This document shows positions 36,004 to 45,276 of a stretch of 64,000 nucleotides of DNA, piece after piece. How positions within the stretch are numbered: position 1 is the first letter of the stretch; every line of letters starts with the position of its first letter. This stretch comes from Allomuricauda sp. CAU 1633 (lineage in GTDB: Bacteria > Bacteroidota > Bacteroidia > Flavobacteriales > Flavobacteriaceae). Below the pieces are notes generated by a model. The model made no database searches, was not told the DNA's origin, and saw only the letters and a list, made by a program, of their open reading frames with translations. The stretch spans positions 248,001-312,000 of the forward strand of contig NZ_JAFLNE010000004.1 in the NCBI RefSeq assembly GCF_017313225.1, in the 5' to 3' direction. Made by a program: the position numbers and the translations under genes.

Positions 36004-36483
36004 TTATAGCTCGTTGAAAATGGTATGCATCAATCGCTTTTTGTCGTTGATGCTTTCTTCCAATGAAATCATGGTCTCGGTCCTACTGATTCCATCAATA
36101 TCATCTATTTTAAAAATGATATTCTTGGCGTGTGTAGTGTCCCGTGCGCGAATCTTACAGAAAATATTGAATTTTCCAGTAGTGATATGGGCAACCGTAA
36201 CATATGGGATTTGATTTAGACGCTCAAGTACAAACTTGGTCTGATGCGTTTTTTCCAAAAAGATACCCACATAAGCAATGAAAGAATACCCAAGCTTAAC
36301 GTAATCTAATGTAAGCGAGGAACCCTTAATGATTCCAGATTCTTCCATTTTCTTTACCCTAACATGGACCGTACCTGCGGAAATCAACAGTTTTTTGGCG
36401 ATGTCGGTGAATGGTGTGCGGGTATTATCAATCAACATATCCAATATCTGGTGGTCGATTTCGTCTAGTTTTACTTTTGTCAT
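36004..36483 (-). CDS. Lrp/AsnC family transcriptional regulator
   Basis: 159 residues. N-terminal winged HTH (LDEIDHQILDMLIDNTRTPFTDIAKKLLISAGTVHVRVKKMEE spans the helices at about 5–50) and C-terminal RAM ligand-binding domain (GYSFIAYVGIFLEKT, VTTGKFNIFCKIRARD-type strands, about 70–145). Probably senses an amino acid. Its own upstream region holds a -7 element, compatible with autoregulation. Confidence 0.93.
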   Translation of the reverse strand: MTKVKLDEIDHQILDMLIDNTRTPFTDIAKKLLISAGTVHVRVKKMEESGIIKGSSLTLDYVKLGYSFIAYVGIFLEKTHQTKFVLERLNQIPYVTVAHITTGKFNIFCKIRARDTTHAKNIIFKIDDIDGISRTETMISLEESINDKKRLMHTIFNEL

Positions 36484-36500
36484 TACATTGAAATTTTCAG

Positions 36501-36508
36501 CAAAATTA
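36501..36508 (-). promoter_or_regulatory. -7 promoter element of the Lrp/AsnC gene
   Basis: TAATTTTG on the minus strand, 18 bases upstream of the ATG at 36483; fits TAnnTTTG. Confidence 0.4.
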
Positions 36509-36583
36509 GTTAAATAAAGAAATTTGCGTAATAAAAATGGGTCTTTTTTAAATAAAACGCAAGACTTGACTCAAAATAGTTGA

Positions 36584-37690
36584 TTATTCTTTAGCCTGAA
36601 GCACCAAATCCAATAGTTCCCTATGGTTGGAAATCAGTTCAAAATCCTTGGAATCAGTACATTCAAAAGACTGGTGACCAAAAAAATCATCAAGATTCCC
36701 AATATCGATGATTTCGGGTTTAAATCGGATCGCGTTGTTTTCCAAAACTTCCTTAAACCGAATTCCTATAGCATTACCTTCTGTTAAACTTGGGTTTAGT
36801 ACCTGCGGATTTTTGACCAAAACATCATAATACAGCTTTCCATTTGCCGGAATATTGAAGTAATCACCGGTACTGAATTGATCAAGGGAATCCGTGGCCA
36901 CAGTTTTTAAGGCTTCAATCAAGGCTAAAAAAATGTATTCCCGGGTTCGCTCCCTTTCATAATCGTTTGGATAATGTCCTGCTTCGAACAAAACTGTAGG
37001 AACTCCCAACATTTGAAAGGTATCGCCCACACAATTGTCATTAAACCCATCATCATAACGCCCCACTTGTCCGGGAATCAAATTTTGAAGCATGGAGTCC
37101 ATGGCAGCAATAAGTTTCATCGCCTGGATTCGAGTTGGCGTTATTTCGCGTTCCGCATTACTGGAAGGTGATAAAAAGGATACAGTGGCAGGCTTTTCCT
37201 TTTGACCCGCACTAAAAAGCGTGCGTTGACCGTGAAGGTTAAAGCAATAATCCGGTTTAAATTCCTCGAACAATTTTCTAAGTGCAACGCTTTCCGGTTG
37301 GGTGCGCTGTTTCGCATCCCTATTTAAATCAACTTGGTTGGCATTGATCCGTGTATACGCTTTTGCCCCATCCGGATTGAGTATGGGCACCACCATTAGT
37401 GTGCAATTGTCCAAAATTAGTTTAGCCAATGGGTCATCCGAATGCAGAAAGTTTACCATGTCCCAAACTGCTTTGGTGGTGGTGGATTCGTTCCCGTGCA
37501 TTTGGGACCACATCAGAATACGTTTTTCTCCACTTCCCATTTTAAAAGAACGAATAGGCACCTTTAAAACGGATTGTCCTATTTCTTCAATTGACGAAAC
37601 AGGGAGTGCAGCGAAACATTGCTGAAGCATGTCGTTTGTAATGTATCTATTTTGAATGGAAGCTTCCTTATATAATGAGTGCGCTATCAT
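36584..37690 (-). CDS. M14 family zinc carboxypeptidase
   Basis: 368 residues from the ATG at 37690 (MIAHSLYKEASIQNRYI); the longer frame would need a TTG inside the -7 element and is rejected. Zn site HxxE in WSQMHGNES, third ligand His in YCFNLHGQR, and catalytic Glu probably in VLFEAGHYPND. PILNPDGAKAYTRINANQVDLNRDA supplies substrate-binding Asn/Arg. No signal peptide, so cytoplasmic, unlike digestive members; likely a peptidoglycan-peptide or small-peptide carboxypeptidase. Divergent from the HTH gene across the operator-like region. Confidence 0.87.
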   Translation of the reverse strand: MIAHSLYKEASIQNRYITNDMLQQCFAALPVSSIEEIGQSVLKVPIRSFKMGSGEKRILMWSQMHGNESTTTKAVWDMVNFLHSDDPLAKLILDNCTLMVVPILNPDGAKAYTRINANQVDLNRDAKQRTQPESVALRKLFEEFKPDYCFNLHGQRTLFSAGQKEKPATVSFLSPSSNAEREITPTRIQAMKLIAAMDSMLQNLIPGQVGRYDDGFNDNCVGDTFQMLGVPTVLFEAGHYPNDYERERTREYIFLALIEALKTVATDSLDQFSTGDYFNIPANGKLYYDVLVKNPQVLNPSLTEGNAIGIRFKEVLENNAIRFKPEIIDIGNLDDFFGHQSFECTDSKDFELISNHRELLDLVLQAKE

Positions 37691-37711
37691 GTATTCCGAT
37701 TCTGTTTGCGA

Positions 37712-37822
37712 CCACAAATGTAAACTTTGATTTGATTACAATTGTAACATATCAAATACAAAAACTAGTTACAGGTGTAATCAAAAAGCATGCGGCTTTT
37801 GTGCCGCTTGTGACAAATGTGA
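37712..37822. promoter_or_regulatory. Cluster of four ACAnnTGT operator-like boxes
   Basis: CCACAAATGTAA (37712–37723), TTACAATTGTAA (37736–37747), TTACAGGTGTAA (37769–37780) and TGACAAATGTGA (37811–37822). Boxes 2 and 3 extend to 18 bases, TTTGATTACAATTGTAAC and its inverted relative TTTGATTACACCTGTAAC, 16 of 18 identical. Box 1 overlaps the M14 promoter. A GCGGC/GCCGC hairpin lies at 37792–37807. Likely regulator-binding sites; the protein is not identified. Confidence 0.6.
37715..37722 (-). promoter_or_regulatory. -7 promoter element of the M14 peptidase gene
   Basis: TACATTTG on the minus strand, 24 bases before the ATG at 37690; fits TAnnTTTG and is embedded in operator-like box 1. Confidence 0.5.
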
Positions 37823-37967
37823 TTACTAGCAATAATCAAATCTGTAAAATTCATTAAAAGAATAAATTAAATGGTATCATCTTAACTATAAGTTTAGATA
37901 TTATACCATCAAGTTACTTTTTATTTGCCAATGCTGTTCTGATTGATTAACTTTATACCAGTATAGT

Positions 37968-37979
37968 TTACATTTGTGG
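37968..37979 (+). promoter_or_regulatory. Fifth ACAnnTGT box, at the HTH gene start
   Basis: TTACATTTGTGG is the exact reverse complement of box 1 upstream of the M14 gene and overlaps the GTG start codon of the HTH gene. The 15-mer AGTTTACATTTGTGG occurs in both places. This position suits autorepression. Confidence 0.5.
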
Positions 37980-38398
37980 ACAAAGGAATTGTAACCCGAA
38001 TTAAGACCATCATAGATCACTACGCTCTCAGTGTTTCAGCTTTTGCGGACACTATTGGCGTACAGCGCTCCAGTATCTCCCATCTCCTAAATGGGCGAAA
38101 TAAACCGAGTTTGGATTTTGTATTGAAATTGGTCGAAGCCTATCCGGAAGTTGATTTGTATTGGTTGCTTCAGGGAAAGGGTGAATTTCCTGCTGAAGAA
38201 TCCGCTGAAAGCAAAGTTGATATAGAGAAAGACAGCCCTACTCTTACTTTTGAGGATATACCGAATAAGCCTCAAGAAAAAAACCAACAATCCAAAACCC
38301 TCAAACCAATACATATAATTCATGAGGATGCTCCCAATAAAATTGTCTTCTTTTACCCAGATGGAACATTTACCACATTCAAGTCAAAAAATGATTGA
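37976..38398 (+). CDS. XRE-type HTH transcriptional regulator
   Basis: 140 residues. N-terminal Cro/C1 HTH (about 4–60: RIKTIIDHYALSVSAFADTI, GVQRSSISHLLNGRNKPSLDF, VLKLVEAYPEVDLYWLLQGK), then a charged linker and a short C-terminal segment (IHIIHEDAPNKIVFFYPDGTF). No ATG is available before the HTH, so GTG at 37976 is used. This family is common in Flavobacteriia; its ligand and targets are unknown. Divergent from the M14 peptidase gene, with operator-like boxes between. Confidence 0.88.
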   Translation: MDKGIVTRIKTIIDHYALSVSAFADTIGVQRSSISHLLNGRNKPSLDFVLKLVEAYPEVDLYWLLQGKGEFPAEESAESKVDIEKDSPTLTFEDIPNKPQEKNQQSKTLKPIHIIHEDAPNKIVFFYPDGTFTTFKSKND

Positions 38399-38430
38399 CC
38401 CTTTTGGCTAGTTTCCGTTACTTTGCTGTT

Positions 38431-38808
38431 ATGGCGAAACAATTTCTTTTAGGGGTCATATTAGTGCTATTGGCATCGTGTCAGCAACCTCCCCAGCGCA
38501 ACTGCACTGATTTTAAAACAGGAGAATTTTCATTTACCACCGTGGTAGGTGGTGAGGAAAAGAAAACCACCTTCCATAGGACTTTGGATACAGAAGTGGA
38601 TTTTTTTGAAGGACAACGAGATACATCATCCATACGATGGATCAACGATTGTGAGTACGTGCTGAAGAACAAGAATCCAAAAAACAAGTCCGAAGAAAAA
38701 TCAATCCACATTAAAATATTGACCACAACAGATTCTTCCTATACTTTTGAATATAACGCCATTGGCGACAAGCGAAAATTTAAAGGAACTGCTTATAAAA
38801 TAGACTGA
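38431..38808 (+). CDS. Small lipoprotein, unknown function
   Basis: 125 residues from the ATG at 38431 (MAKQFLLGVILVLLASCQQPP), a lipoprotein signal with Cys17. The mature part is a beta-rich single domain with FKTGEFSFTTVVGG, RWINDCEYVLKNKN and SSYTFEYNAIGDKRKFKG. From memory relatives exist throughout Flavobacteriaceae, sometimes under an obviously wrong topoisomerase name. Cell-envelope localisation is predicted; function unknown. Two bases before the TerC gene. Confidence 0.8.
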   Translation: MAKQFLLGVILVLLASCQQPPQRNCTDFKTGEFSFTTVVGGEEKKTTFHRTLDTEVDFFEGQRDTSSIRWINDCEYVLKNKNPKNKSEEKSIHIKILTTTDSSYTFEYNAIGDKRKFKGTAYKID

Positions 38809-38810
38809 CC

Positions 38811-39629
38811 ATGTTTGAAATCTTTACCAGCCCCGATGCCTGGATGGCATTGTTAACCCTAACATTTTTAGAAATTGTTCTTGGAATAGACAATATTATA
38901 TTCATTTCCATTGCGGCAGGAAAGCTGGAAAAGAAAAATCGGAAAAAGGCCACCAATATTGGGTTGGTACTGGCCATGGTTATGCGGATTGTCTTGCTTT
39001 TTGGGATTACGTGGCTCACCAAAATGAAAAAACCGTTTTGGGTTTTGGATGAATCTTGGATAACCGGTGGAATAAGTTGGCAGGCCGTTATTCTCTTTTT
39101 GGGCGGATTGTTTTTGTTGTACAAGAGTACCAAAGAAATTCATGAAAAGGTGGAAGATCGTGGACATGATGAACGCGAGGTGAAAAAATCACGCTCATCA
39201 TCCTTGACCAATGCCATTGTTCAAATTACGGTCATCAATATTGTTTTTTCCTTTGATTCCATCTTAACAGCCATCGGGATGACCAATGGAATTTCTCCAA
39301 ATCCTAATGACGCTCTCATTCTTATGGTGACTGCTGTAGTAATTTCGGTGGTGATTATGATGCTGTTTGCCAATCCTGTAGGTGAATTTGTGAACAGGCA
39401 TCCTTCCATTCAGGTGTTGGGGCTTTCATTTCTTATCCTAATCGGATTTATGTTGATTGCGGAAGCGGCACACCTATCGCATTTGATTGTGTTTGGCAAC
39501 GAAGTGGGCTCTATTCCCAAAGGCTACTTATATTTTGCCATTGCCTTTTCTTTGATGGTGGAATTCTTGGATTTGCGAATGAAAAAGAACCAAAAGAAAG
39601 GTCAGGAAGAAATTTTGGAAGAGAATTAA
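38811..39629 (+). CDS. TerC family integral membrane protein
   Basis: 272 residues with about seven membrane helices. Conserved LTLTFLEIVLGIDNIIFI near the start and IVFSFDSILTAIGM in the middle carry the acidic residues typical of TerC/Alx. The family is implicated in metal (Mn, Ca) export and protein-secretion-linked metalation; originally linked to tellurite resistance. Closely follows the lipoprotein gene, probably one transcript. Confidence 0.93.
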   Translation: MFEIFTSPDAWMALLTLTFLEIVLGIDNIIFISIAAGKLEKKNRKKATNIGLVLAMVMRIVLLFGITWLTKMKKPFWVLDESWITGGISWQAVILFLGGLFLLYKSTKEIHEKVEDRGHDEREVKKSRSSSLTNAIVQITVINIVFSFDSILTAIGMTNGISPNPNDALILMVTAVVISVVIMMLFANPVGEFVNRHPSIQVLGLSFLILIGFMLIAEAAHLSHLIVFGNEVGSIPKGYLYFAIAFSLMVEFLDLRMKKNQKKGQEEILEEN

Positions 39630-39635
39630 AGTTTG

Positions 39636-40592
39636 TCAATTAGGTCTTTGATAAATCAACTCAGGGTGTGACTCTTTATATTCCTTGAAGACTTTTTGTT
39701 GTTGCTTTACGGTCATCGTACTTCCATCATGACTCCAACCCGGAGGGCCAAAGATGTACATAAGTTTGTGTGAAAGTTTATCTGCCTTTTTTACATCGTT
39801 CCAAATATCCTTGAACTCGTGGGTTAGGATAACCATAGGATTAAAGGAATTTGGAGAGTGAATCACCCCATATTTTACATCGATATCATCATCGAGTTCT
39901 TTCCAAGTTCCGAACATTTTATCAAAAATATTGAGGAACCCACCGTGGTTCTTGTCTAAATACTCCACATTTTGGGCATGATGTACTTGGTGCATGGTAT
40001 GTGTATTGAAAATCTTTTCAAAGAAACCAAGCTTTGGAATATATTGGGAATGCAATTGAAATTGCCACAGGGCCTCAATTCCCAAACAGACCACCACCAT
40101 TTCTGGCGGAAATCCGATAGCTACCATCCAAGCATAAAAGAAGGGTTTGTACAAAATGGTGAACCATCCATTTCGGATTGCCGTTCCCAGATTAAAATTG
40201 TCCGAAGAATGGTGCACAATATGGGCAGCCCACAATAAACGGATTTCATGATTGGCCCTATGGAACCAATAATAGGTAAAATCATCGGCTAATTGGCAAA
40301 GCAGCCAAACATACCAAGCATACCCAAAGGATTCATACCCAAGAAAATTTTGTCTGACCCCATTTACCATAGGGTTGCAGAGTTCATATACCGCTTCAAA
40401 AAAGACAATGGCAAAAGCCACTTTGAAAAGGGGCCCTAAAATAGCCGACCCAATTCCCATGAAACCGCTTGCGGCTAAATCCTTCCATTCGTAGAGATGG
40501 TCATCTCCATGTGCTTTGCTATATGTAAGTTCGAATAATATAAAGGCAATAAATACTGGTACGCCATATACCAGCGGGTTGGTAAAATCCAT
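39636..40592 (-). CDS. Sterol desaturase/fatty acid hydroxylase family membrane enzyme
   Basis: 318 residues, about four membrane helices and three His boxes: WFHRANHEIR, HIVHHSSDNFN and MHQVHHAQNVEY. Di-iron oxidase fold; substrates in the family include sterols, carotenoids and lipid chains, so the actual substrate is not assigned. Monocistronic, between terC and parC. Confidence 0.9.
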   Translation of the reverse strand: MDFTNPLVYGVPVFIAFILFELTYSKAHGDDHLYEWKDLAASGFMGIGSAILGPLFKVAFAIVFFEAVYELCNPMVNGVRQNFLGYESFGYAWYVWLLCQLADDFTYYWFHRANHEIRLLWAAHIVHHSSDNFNLGTAIRNGWFTILYKPFFYAWMVAIGFPPEMVVVCLGIEALWQFQLHSQYIPKLGFFEKIFNTHTMHQVHHAQNVEYLDKNHGGFLNIFDKMFGTWKELDDDIDVKYGVIHSPNSFNPMVILTHEFKDIWNDVKKADKLSHKLMYIFGPPGWSHDGSTMTVKQQQKVFKEYKESHPELIYQRPN

Positions 40593-40660
40593 AAAGATGT
40601 ATTAAGCTATGCGGTTTTGGTGCGTGTCTAACTCGATGGGCAAAATAGGTAGAAAAAGCA

Positions 40661-43288
40661 TTAAAACAAAGAGGTTTGGTCAGAACCTTCATCTTTTGCT
40701 TCTATATCAGTATTTGGAATGTCTATACTTTCTTCATCCACAACTTCCATTTCTTCTGCAGTTTGTTCTTCAGGTTCCTCAAAGGGCAAGGAATTCAATC
40801 GGTTAATACTTTTTACTTTATCTGTAGTCAATTGATTTCCAATAGCCTTTATACCCTTTATACTAATAAATTCTTCAACATTCACTTCTTGGTTGGGTTT
40901 AACATCCTTGCCACGGGGCTTTACAAATTCAATTTCTATGACAGGCCGCCAATCTGTGGATACCAGTTCCATAAATGATTTTGGATGTTCGGAAATCACC
41001 AATTCATCCTTATTAGGATTCTCGACCAAAAAGCGTTTGAGGTAATACCGTTCCTTTTCTCCTTCATAATGCACTACGGAAATAGGTTTTTTTGGATTCC
41101 ACTTCTCCAATACAATCATATCCTCATTAAAACGGGCCAATAAATCTGGGGCGATAGTTTTTACGATACCTTTTTGGTCAATTACCAACAGCAAGTCATC
41201 CCCTTTAAACTCTCCTAACAACTCCCCTCTTCCATCTACATTGAGTCGGCTTACCACATCATCGAACCAAATTTTTCTGGGTTTGAGCGTGGAAACACCT
41301 TTCTCTTTGAGTTCAATACGCTTGATGGTATACTTGGTGACCAAGTTTCCTTTGGAAGCCCTTCCTTTAATCAAGACATCGGCAAAATCCAAGTCCCATT
41401 TTAACTTTTTAATGCTCCCGGATTGGCGTAACATAACCGTCACCACCTCGGCCTCTCCATTGGGATTAGCTGAAAAATAAAGAACATCGGCAGAAACTTT
41501 GTCCCCAGCCAACGGATATATTTTATCCCTTGTGATACTGGTAACGTTGAATCGTTTGATATAGCTTGGACCTCCCTTTCCGTCTTTATAGATCATGTTA
41601 TAAACGGTGCGCTTATCCTTTTTCTTGAATACCGCAACATGGATAATGTTCTTTCCAATAAACACTTTGGAATCTACTTTGGTCACCATCATTTCCCCTT
41701 TTTGGGTGAACACGATGATGTCGTCAATATCACTACAATCCGTGACGTATTCGTCTCTTTTCAGTGAGGTGCCTATAAAGCCTTCCTCACGGTTGACGTA
41801 TAGTTTTGTGTTCCGGATTACCACTTTTGTGGCTTCAATATCATCGAAAATGCGGATTTCCGATTTTCGCTCCCGGCCGGCACCATACTTCTTTTTGAGT
41901 TCTTTGAAATAGTCGATGGCAAACTCTACCAAATGCGCTAAATGGTGCTTGGTTTGGGCAATTCTATCATCCAAACTTTCAATAAGTTGCTGTGCCTTTT
42001 CTAAATCAAACTTTGAAATTCGTTTGATGCGGATTTCGGTCAAGCGAACGATGTCTTCTTCAGTAACCGCACGCTTTAGGTTTTGGGTGAAAGGCTTTAA
42101 TCCTTTGCCAATGGCTGCGATAACCCCTTCCCAAGTTTCCTCTTCTTCTATGTCGCGGTAGATTCTGTTTTCAATGAAAATCCGTTCCAAAGAAGCAAAG
42201 TGCCATTGCTCTTCCAATTCGCTCAACTGAATTTCCAATTCAGCTTTCAACAATTCCACCGTATTATCGGTAGAGCGCTCCAGCATTTCCGTTACACCGA
42301 TAAACAAGGGCTTGTTGTCTTCAATGATACAACCCAATGGTGAAATGGACGATTCGCAGGCCGTAAAGGCATACAAAGCATCAATGGTTTTGTCTGGTGA
42401 AATATTTGGAGGCAAATGCACCAAAATCTCAACCTCGGCTGCCGTATTGTCCTCTATTTTTTTGATTTTAATCTTGCCTTTATCATTGGCTTTAAGAATG
42501 GAATCAATTAAAGAAGAGGTGTTGGTTCCGTAGGGTATCTCATTGATTACAAGCGTATTTTTGTCCAGTGTTGAAATCTTTGCTCTAACTCGAATTTTTC
42601 CACCACGTAGACCATCATTATAGTTGGTCACATCAATGATTCCAGCAGTAGGGAAATCTGGAAACAATTTAAAACGTTGTCCTTTTAAATGCTTGATGGA
42701 AGCATCTATCAGTTCAATAAAATTGTGCGGTAATATTTTGGTGGATAACCCTACGGCAATACCTTCTGCACCCTGAGCCAATAATAAAGGAAACTTTACC
42801 GGCAAGTTAATAGGCTCTTTCTTCCGCCCATCATAGGATAATTGCCAGTCGGTAATTTTTGGACTGTAAACTACTTCCAAAGCAAACTTGGATAGTCGGG
42901 CTTCAATATATCGCGGAGCTGCAGCCCCATCCCCGGTCAAGATATTTCCCCAGTTTCCTTGTGTGTCTATCAAAAGGTCTTTCTGCCCAATCTGAACCAT
43001 GGCATCGGCGATACTGGCATCACCATGGGGGTGGTATTGCATGGTATGCCCAACTACGTTGGCCACTTTGTTGTAGCGACCATCATCCAATTCCTTGAGC
43101 GAGTGCATGATTCTTCGCTGCACTGGCTTGAATCCGTCTTCAATAGCGGGAACGGCCCGCTCCAAAATTACATAGGAAGCGTAGTCTAAAAACCAATCTT
43201 TGTACATTCCCGTGACCTTGACCAGGCTATCTTGGGAATTGTCTTGGTTTTCCAAACCTTCATCATTCAGTTCTTCGTTCTCTTCCAT
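40661..43288 (-). CDS. parC: DNA topoisomerase IV subunit A
   Basis: 875 residues. Type IIA breakage-reunion domain from about residue 30: YASYVILERAVPAIEDGFKPVQRRI, and the catalytic Tyr in GAAAPRYIEARLSKFAL. Coiled coil and C-terminal gyrase-like blades (VTKVDSKVFIGKNI, GKGGPSYIKRFNV). It is shorter and differs from GyrA in the C-terminal domain; adjacency to a ParE-like subunit supports topoisomerase IV. The stretch after residue 800 is acidic. Confidence 0.92.
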   Translation of the reverse strand: MEENEELNDEGLENQDNSQDSLVKVTGMYKDWFLDYASYVILERAVPAIEDGFKPVQRRIMHSLKELDDGRYNKVANVVGHTMQYHPHGDASIADAMVQIGQKDLLIDTQGNWGNILTGDGAAAPRYIEARLSKFALEVVYSPKITDWQLSYDGRKKEPINLPVKFPLLLAQGAEGIAVGLSTKILPHNFIELIDASIKHLKGQRFKLFPDFPTAGIIDVTNYNDGLRGGKIRVRAKISTLDKNTLVINEIPYGTNTSSLIDSILKANDKGKIKIKKIEDNTAAEVEILVHLPPNISPDKTIDALYAFTACESSISPLGCIIEDNKPLFIGVTEMLERSTDNTVELLKAELEIQLSELEEQWHFASLERIFIENRIYRDIEEEETWEGVIAAIGKGLKPFTQNLKRAVTEEDIVRLTEIRIKRISKFDLEKAQQLIESLDDRIAQTKHHLAHLVEFAIDYFKELKKKYGAGRERKSEIRIFDDIEATKVVIRNTKLYVNREEGFIGTSLKRDEYVTDCSDIDDIIVFTQKGEMMVTKVDSKVFIGKNIIHVAVFKKKDKRTVYNMIYKDGKGGPSYIKRFNVTSITRDKIYPLAGDKVSADVLYFSANPNGEAEVVTVMLRQSGSIKKLKWDLDFADVLIKGRASKGNLVTKYTIKRIELKEKGVSTLKPRKIWFDDVVSRLNVDGRGELLGEFKGDDLLLVIDQKGIVKTIAPDLLARFNEDMIVLEKWNPKKPISVVHYEGEKERYYLKRFLVENPNKDELVISEHPKSFMELVSTDWRPVIEIEFVKPRGKDVKPNQEVNVEEFISIKGIKAIGNQLTTDKVKSINRLNSLPFEEPEEQTAEEMEVVDEESIDIPNTDIEAKDEGSDQTSLF

Positions 43289-43313
43289 TTAGAAGGGCGT
43301 GCATTTAATAGGT

Positions 43314-45173
43314 TTATAGTTGGTTTTCCTCAACTAAATCAAGTTCAACTTTAAGATTATTTATGATAAATTCTTGTCGGTCTGGAGTATTTTTCCCCAT
43401 ATAGAACTGCAACAGACTATCTATGCTCATGGCCTTGTCCAACATTACGGGCTCCAATCGAATATCGTCCCCGATAAAATGTTTAAACTCATCCGGGGAA
43501 ATCTCACCCAATCCCTTAAAGCGGGTAATTTCAGGTTTTCCGGTCAATTTTTCAATGGCATTCCGTTTCTCCTCTTCACTATAGCAATAGATGGTTTCCT
43601 TTTTATTTCTGACCCTGAACAGCGGAGTTTGAAGAATGTACAGGTGGTTTTCCTTAATCAGTTCTGGGAAAAATTGAAGAAAGAAAGTAATCAATAACAA
43701 ACGTATATGCATTCCATCCACATCGGCATCCGTAGCGATTACAATATTATTATAACGCAAATCCTCCATGGATTCTTCAATGTTCAATGCCGCCTGAAGC
43801 AAATTGAACTCCTCATTTTCATACACAATCTTTTTGGACATACCGTAGGAATTCAAGGGTTTTCCGCGAAGACTAAAAACAGCTTGCGTATTTACGTCAC
43901 GTGACTTCGTTATAGAGCCTGATGCGGAATCTCCCTCAGTAATAAAAAGGGTGGTTTCCAATCTGCGGTCATTTTTCATGTCTTGTAAATGTGCCCGGCA
44001 GTCGCGTAATTTTTTATTGTGAAGGCTTGCTTTTTTAGCCCGCTCCCTAGCCAGTTTTCGGATTCCGGAAAGCTCCTTTCGCTCCTTCTCCGCCTGAACA
44101 ATTTTACGTTGAAGCGACTCAGCTGTCTTTGGATTTTTGTGCAGGTAATTGTCCAACTGGGTACCTACAAAATCATTGATGAAGGTGCGTACCGTGGGTA
44201 GGTTGCCCCCCATATCCGTTGAGCCCAACTTGGTCTTGGTCTGACTCTCAAAAACGGGCTCCATCACTTTAATTGAGATGGCGGAAATGATTGACTTTCT
44301 TACGTCTGAGGCGTCATAGTTCTTTCCGTAGAAATCACGGATGGTCTTTACCACCGCTTCCCGAAAAGCCGCTTGATGCGTACCGCCCTGCGTGGTGTGT
44401 TGCCCATTCACGAAAGAATGATACTCTTCACTGTACTGGGTTCTGCTATGGGTCATGGCCACCTCAATATCATCTCCTTTCAGATGGATGATGGGATATA
44501 GAAAATCGTCTTGATTATTGTTGTCCTCCAACAAATCCTTCAATCCATTCTCTGAATAGAATTTTTCACCATTAAATACAATGGTCAATCCTGGATTGAG
44601 ATAGACGTAATTTTTGAGCATGCGTTCCACATACTCATTTCGGTATTTGTATTTTTTGAAAATGGATTCATCCGGAACGAAGCTCACTTTGGTTCCCCGA
44701 CGTCTTGAAGATTCTTCCAATAATTCTTCATTGACGAGATTCCCGGTTTCAAATTCTGCGGATTTGGATTGCCCATCACGTGTGGACTCTACCCGAAAAT
44801 ATGTAGATAGGGCATTCACGGCCTTGGTTCCAACCCCGTTCAACCCCACGGATTTTTTAAAGGCACGGGTATCGTACTTACCACCGGTGTTCATTTTGGA
44901 AACCACATCCACCACTTTGCCCAGCGGAATGCCACGGCCAAAATCACGCACGTGTACGGTATTGTCCTTAATATTGATTTCGATGGTCTTCCCAGCACCC
45001 ATGACAAATTCATCGATACAGTTGTCAATGACTTCTTTTAAAAGAATGTAAATACCATCGTCTGCGGAGGAACCATCGCCCAATTTTCCAATGTACATCC
45101 CTGGGCGCATGCGAATATGCTCCTTCCAATCCAGGGAACGAATGTTATCCTCGGTATACTGGGTTTGTGACAT
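43314..45173 (-). CDS. parE: DNA topoisomerase IV subunit B
   Basis: 619 residues. GHKL ATPase ([59 protein letters not shown]), transducer domain, and Toprim ([34 protein letters not shown]). Forms the decatenating enzyme with ParC; parC follows 25 bases downstream, so the pair is one operon with its own -7 element. Confidence 0.94.
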   Translation of the reverse strand: MSQTQYTEDNIRSLDWKEHIRMRPGMYIGKLGDGSSADDGIYILLKEVIDNCIDEFVMGAGKTIEINIKDNTVHVRDFGRGIPLGKVVDVVSKMNTGGKYDTRAFKKSVGLNGVGTKAVNALSTYFRVESTRDGQSKSAEFETGNLVNEELLEESSRRRGTKVSFVPDESIFKKYKYRNEYVERMLKNYVYLNPGLTIVFNGEKFYSENGLKDLLEDNNNQDDFLYPIIHLKGDDIEVAMTHSRTQYSEEYHSFVNGQHTTQGGTHQAAFREAVVKTIRDFYGKNYDASDVRKSIISAISIKVMEPVFESQTKTKLGSTDMGGNLPTVRTFINDFVGTQLDNYLHKNPKTAESLQRKIVQAEKERKELSGIRKLARERAKKASLHNKKLRDCRAHLQDMKNDRRLETTLFITEGDSASGSITKSRDVNTQAVFSLRGKPLNSYGMSKKIVYENEEFNLLQAALNIEESMEDLRYNNIVIATDADVDGMHIRLLLITFFLQFFPELIKENHLYILQTPLFRVRNKKETIYCYSEEEKRNAIEKLTGKPEITRFKGLGEISPDEFKHFIGDDIRLEPVMLDKAMSIDSLLQFYMGKNTPDRQEFIINNLKVELDLVEENQL

Positions 45174-45211
45174 GAGTTAAGGGTTAATCCTTGCAATATA
45201 AAATTTCGGAG

Positions 45212-45219
45212 CAAAAATA
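45212..45219 (-). promoter_or_regulatory. -7 promoter element of parE–parC
   Basis: TATTTTTG on the minus strand, 38 bases before the parE ATG; fits TAnnTTTG. Confidence 0.45.
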
Positions 45220-45276
45220 AAAGTATTGACGGCAGAAAGTAATCAACAAAGAAATCGGTGTGATTGTTAATAGTAA

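Noticed and set aside
37691..37717. Nine-residue N-terminal extension of the M14 peptidase
   Set aside because: It needs a TTG start lying within the probable -7 element; the ATG at 37690 fits better.
37969..37976. TACATTTG as the promoter of the HTH gene
   Set aside because: Its last base is the first base of the GTG start codon, so a transcript from it would lack the start. It is better read as an operator copy.
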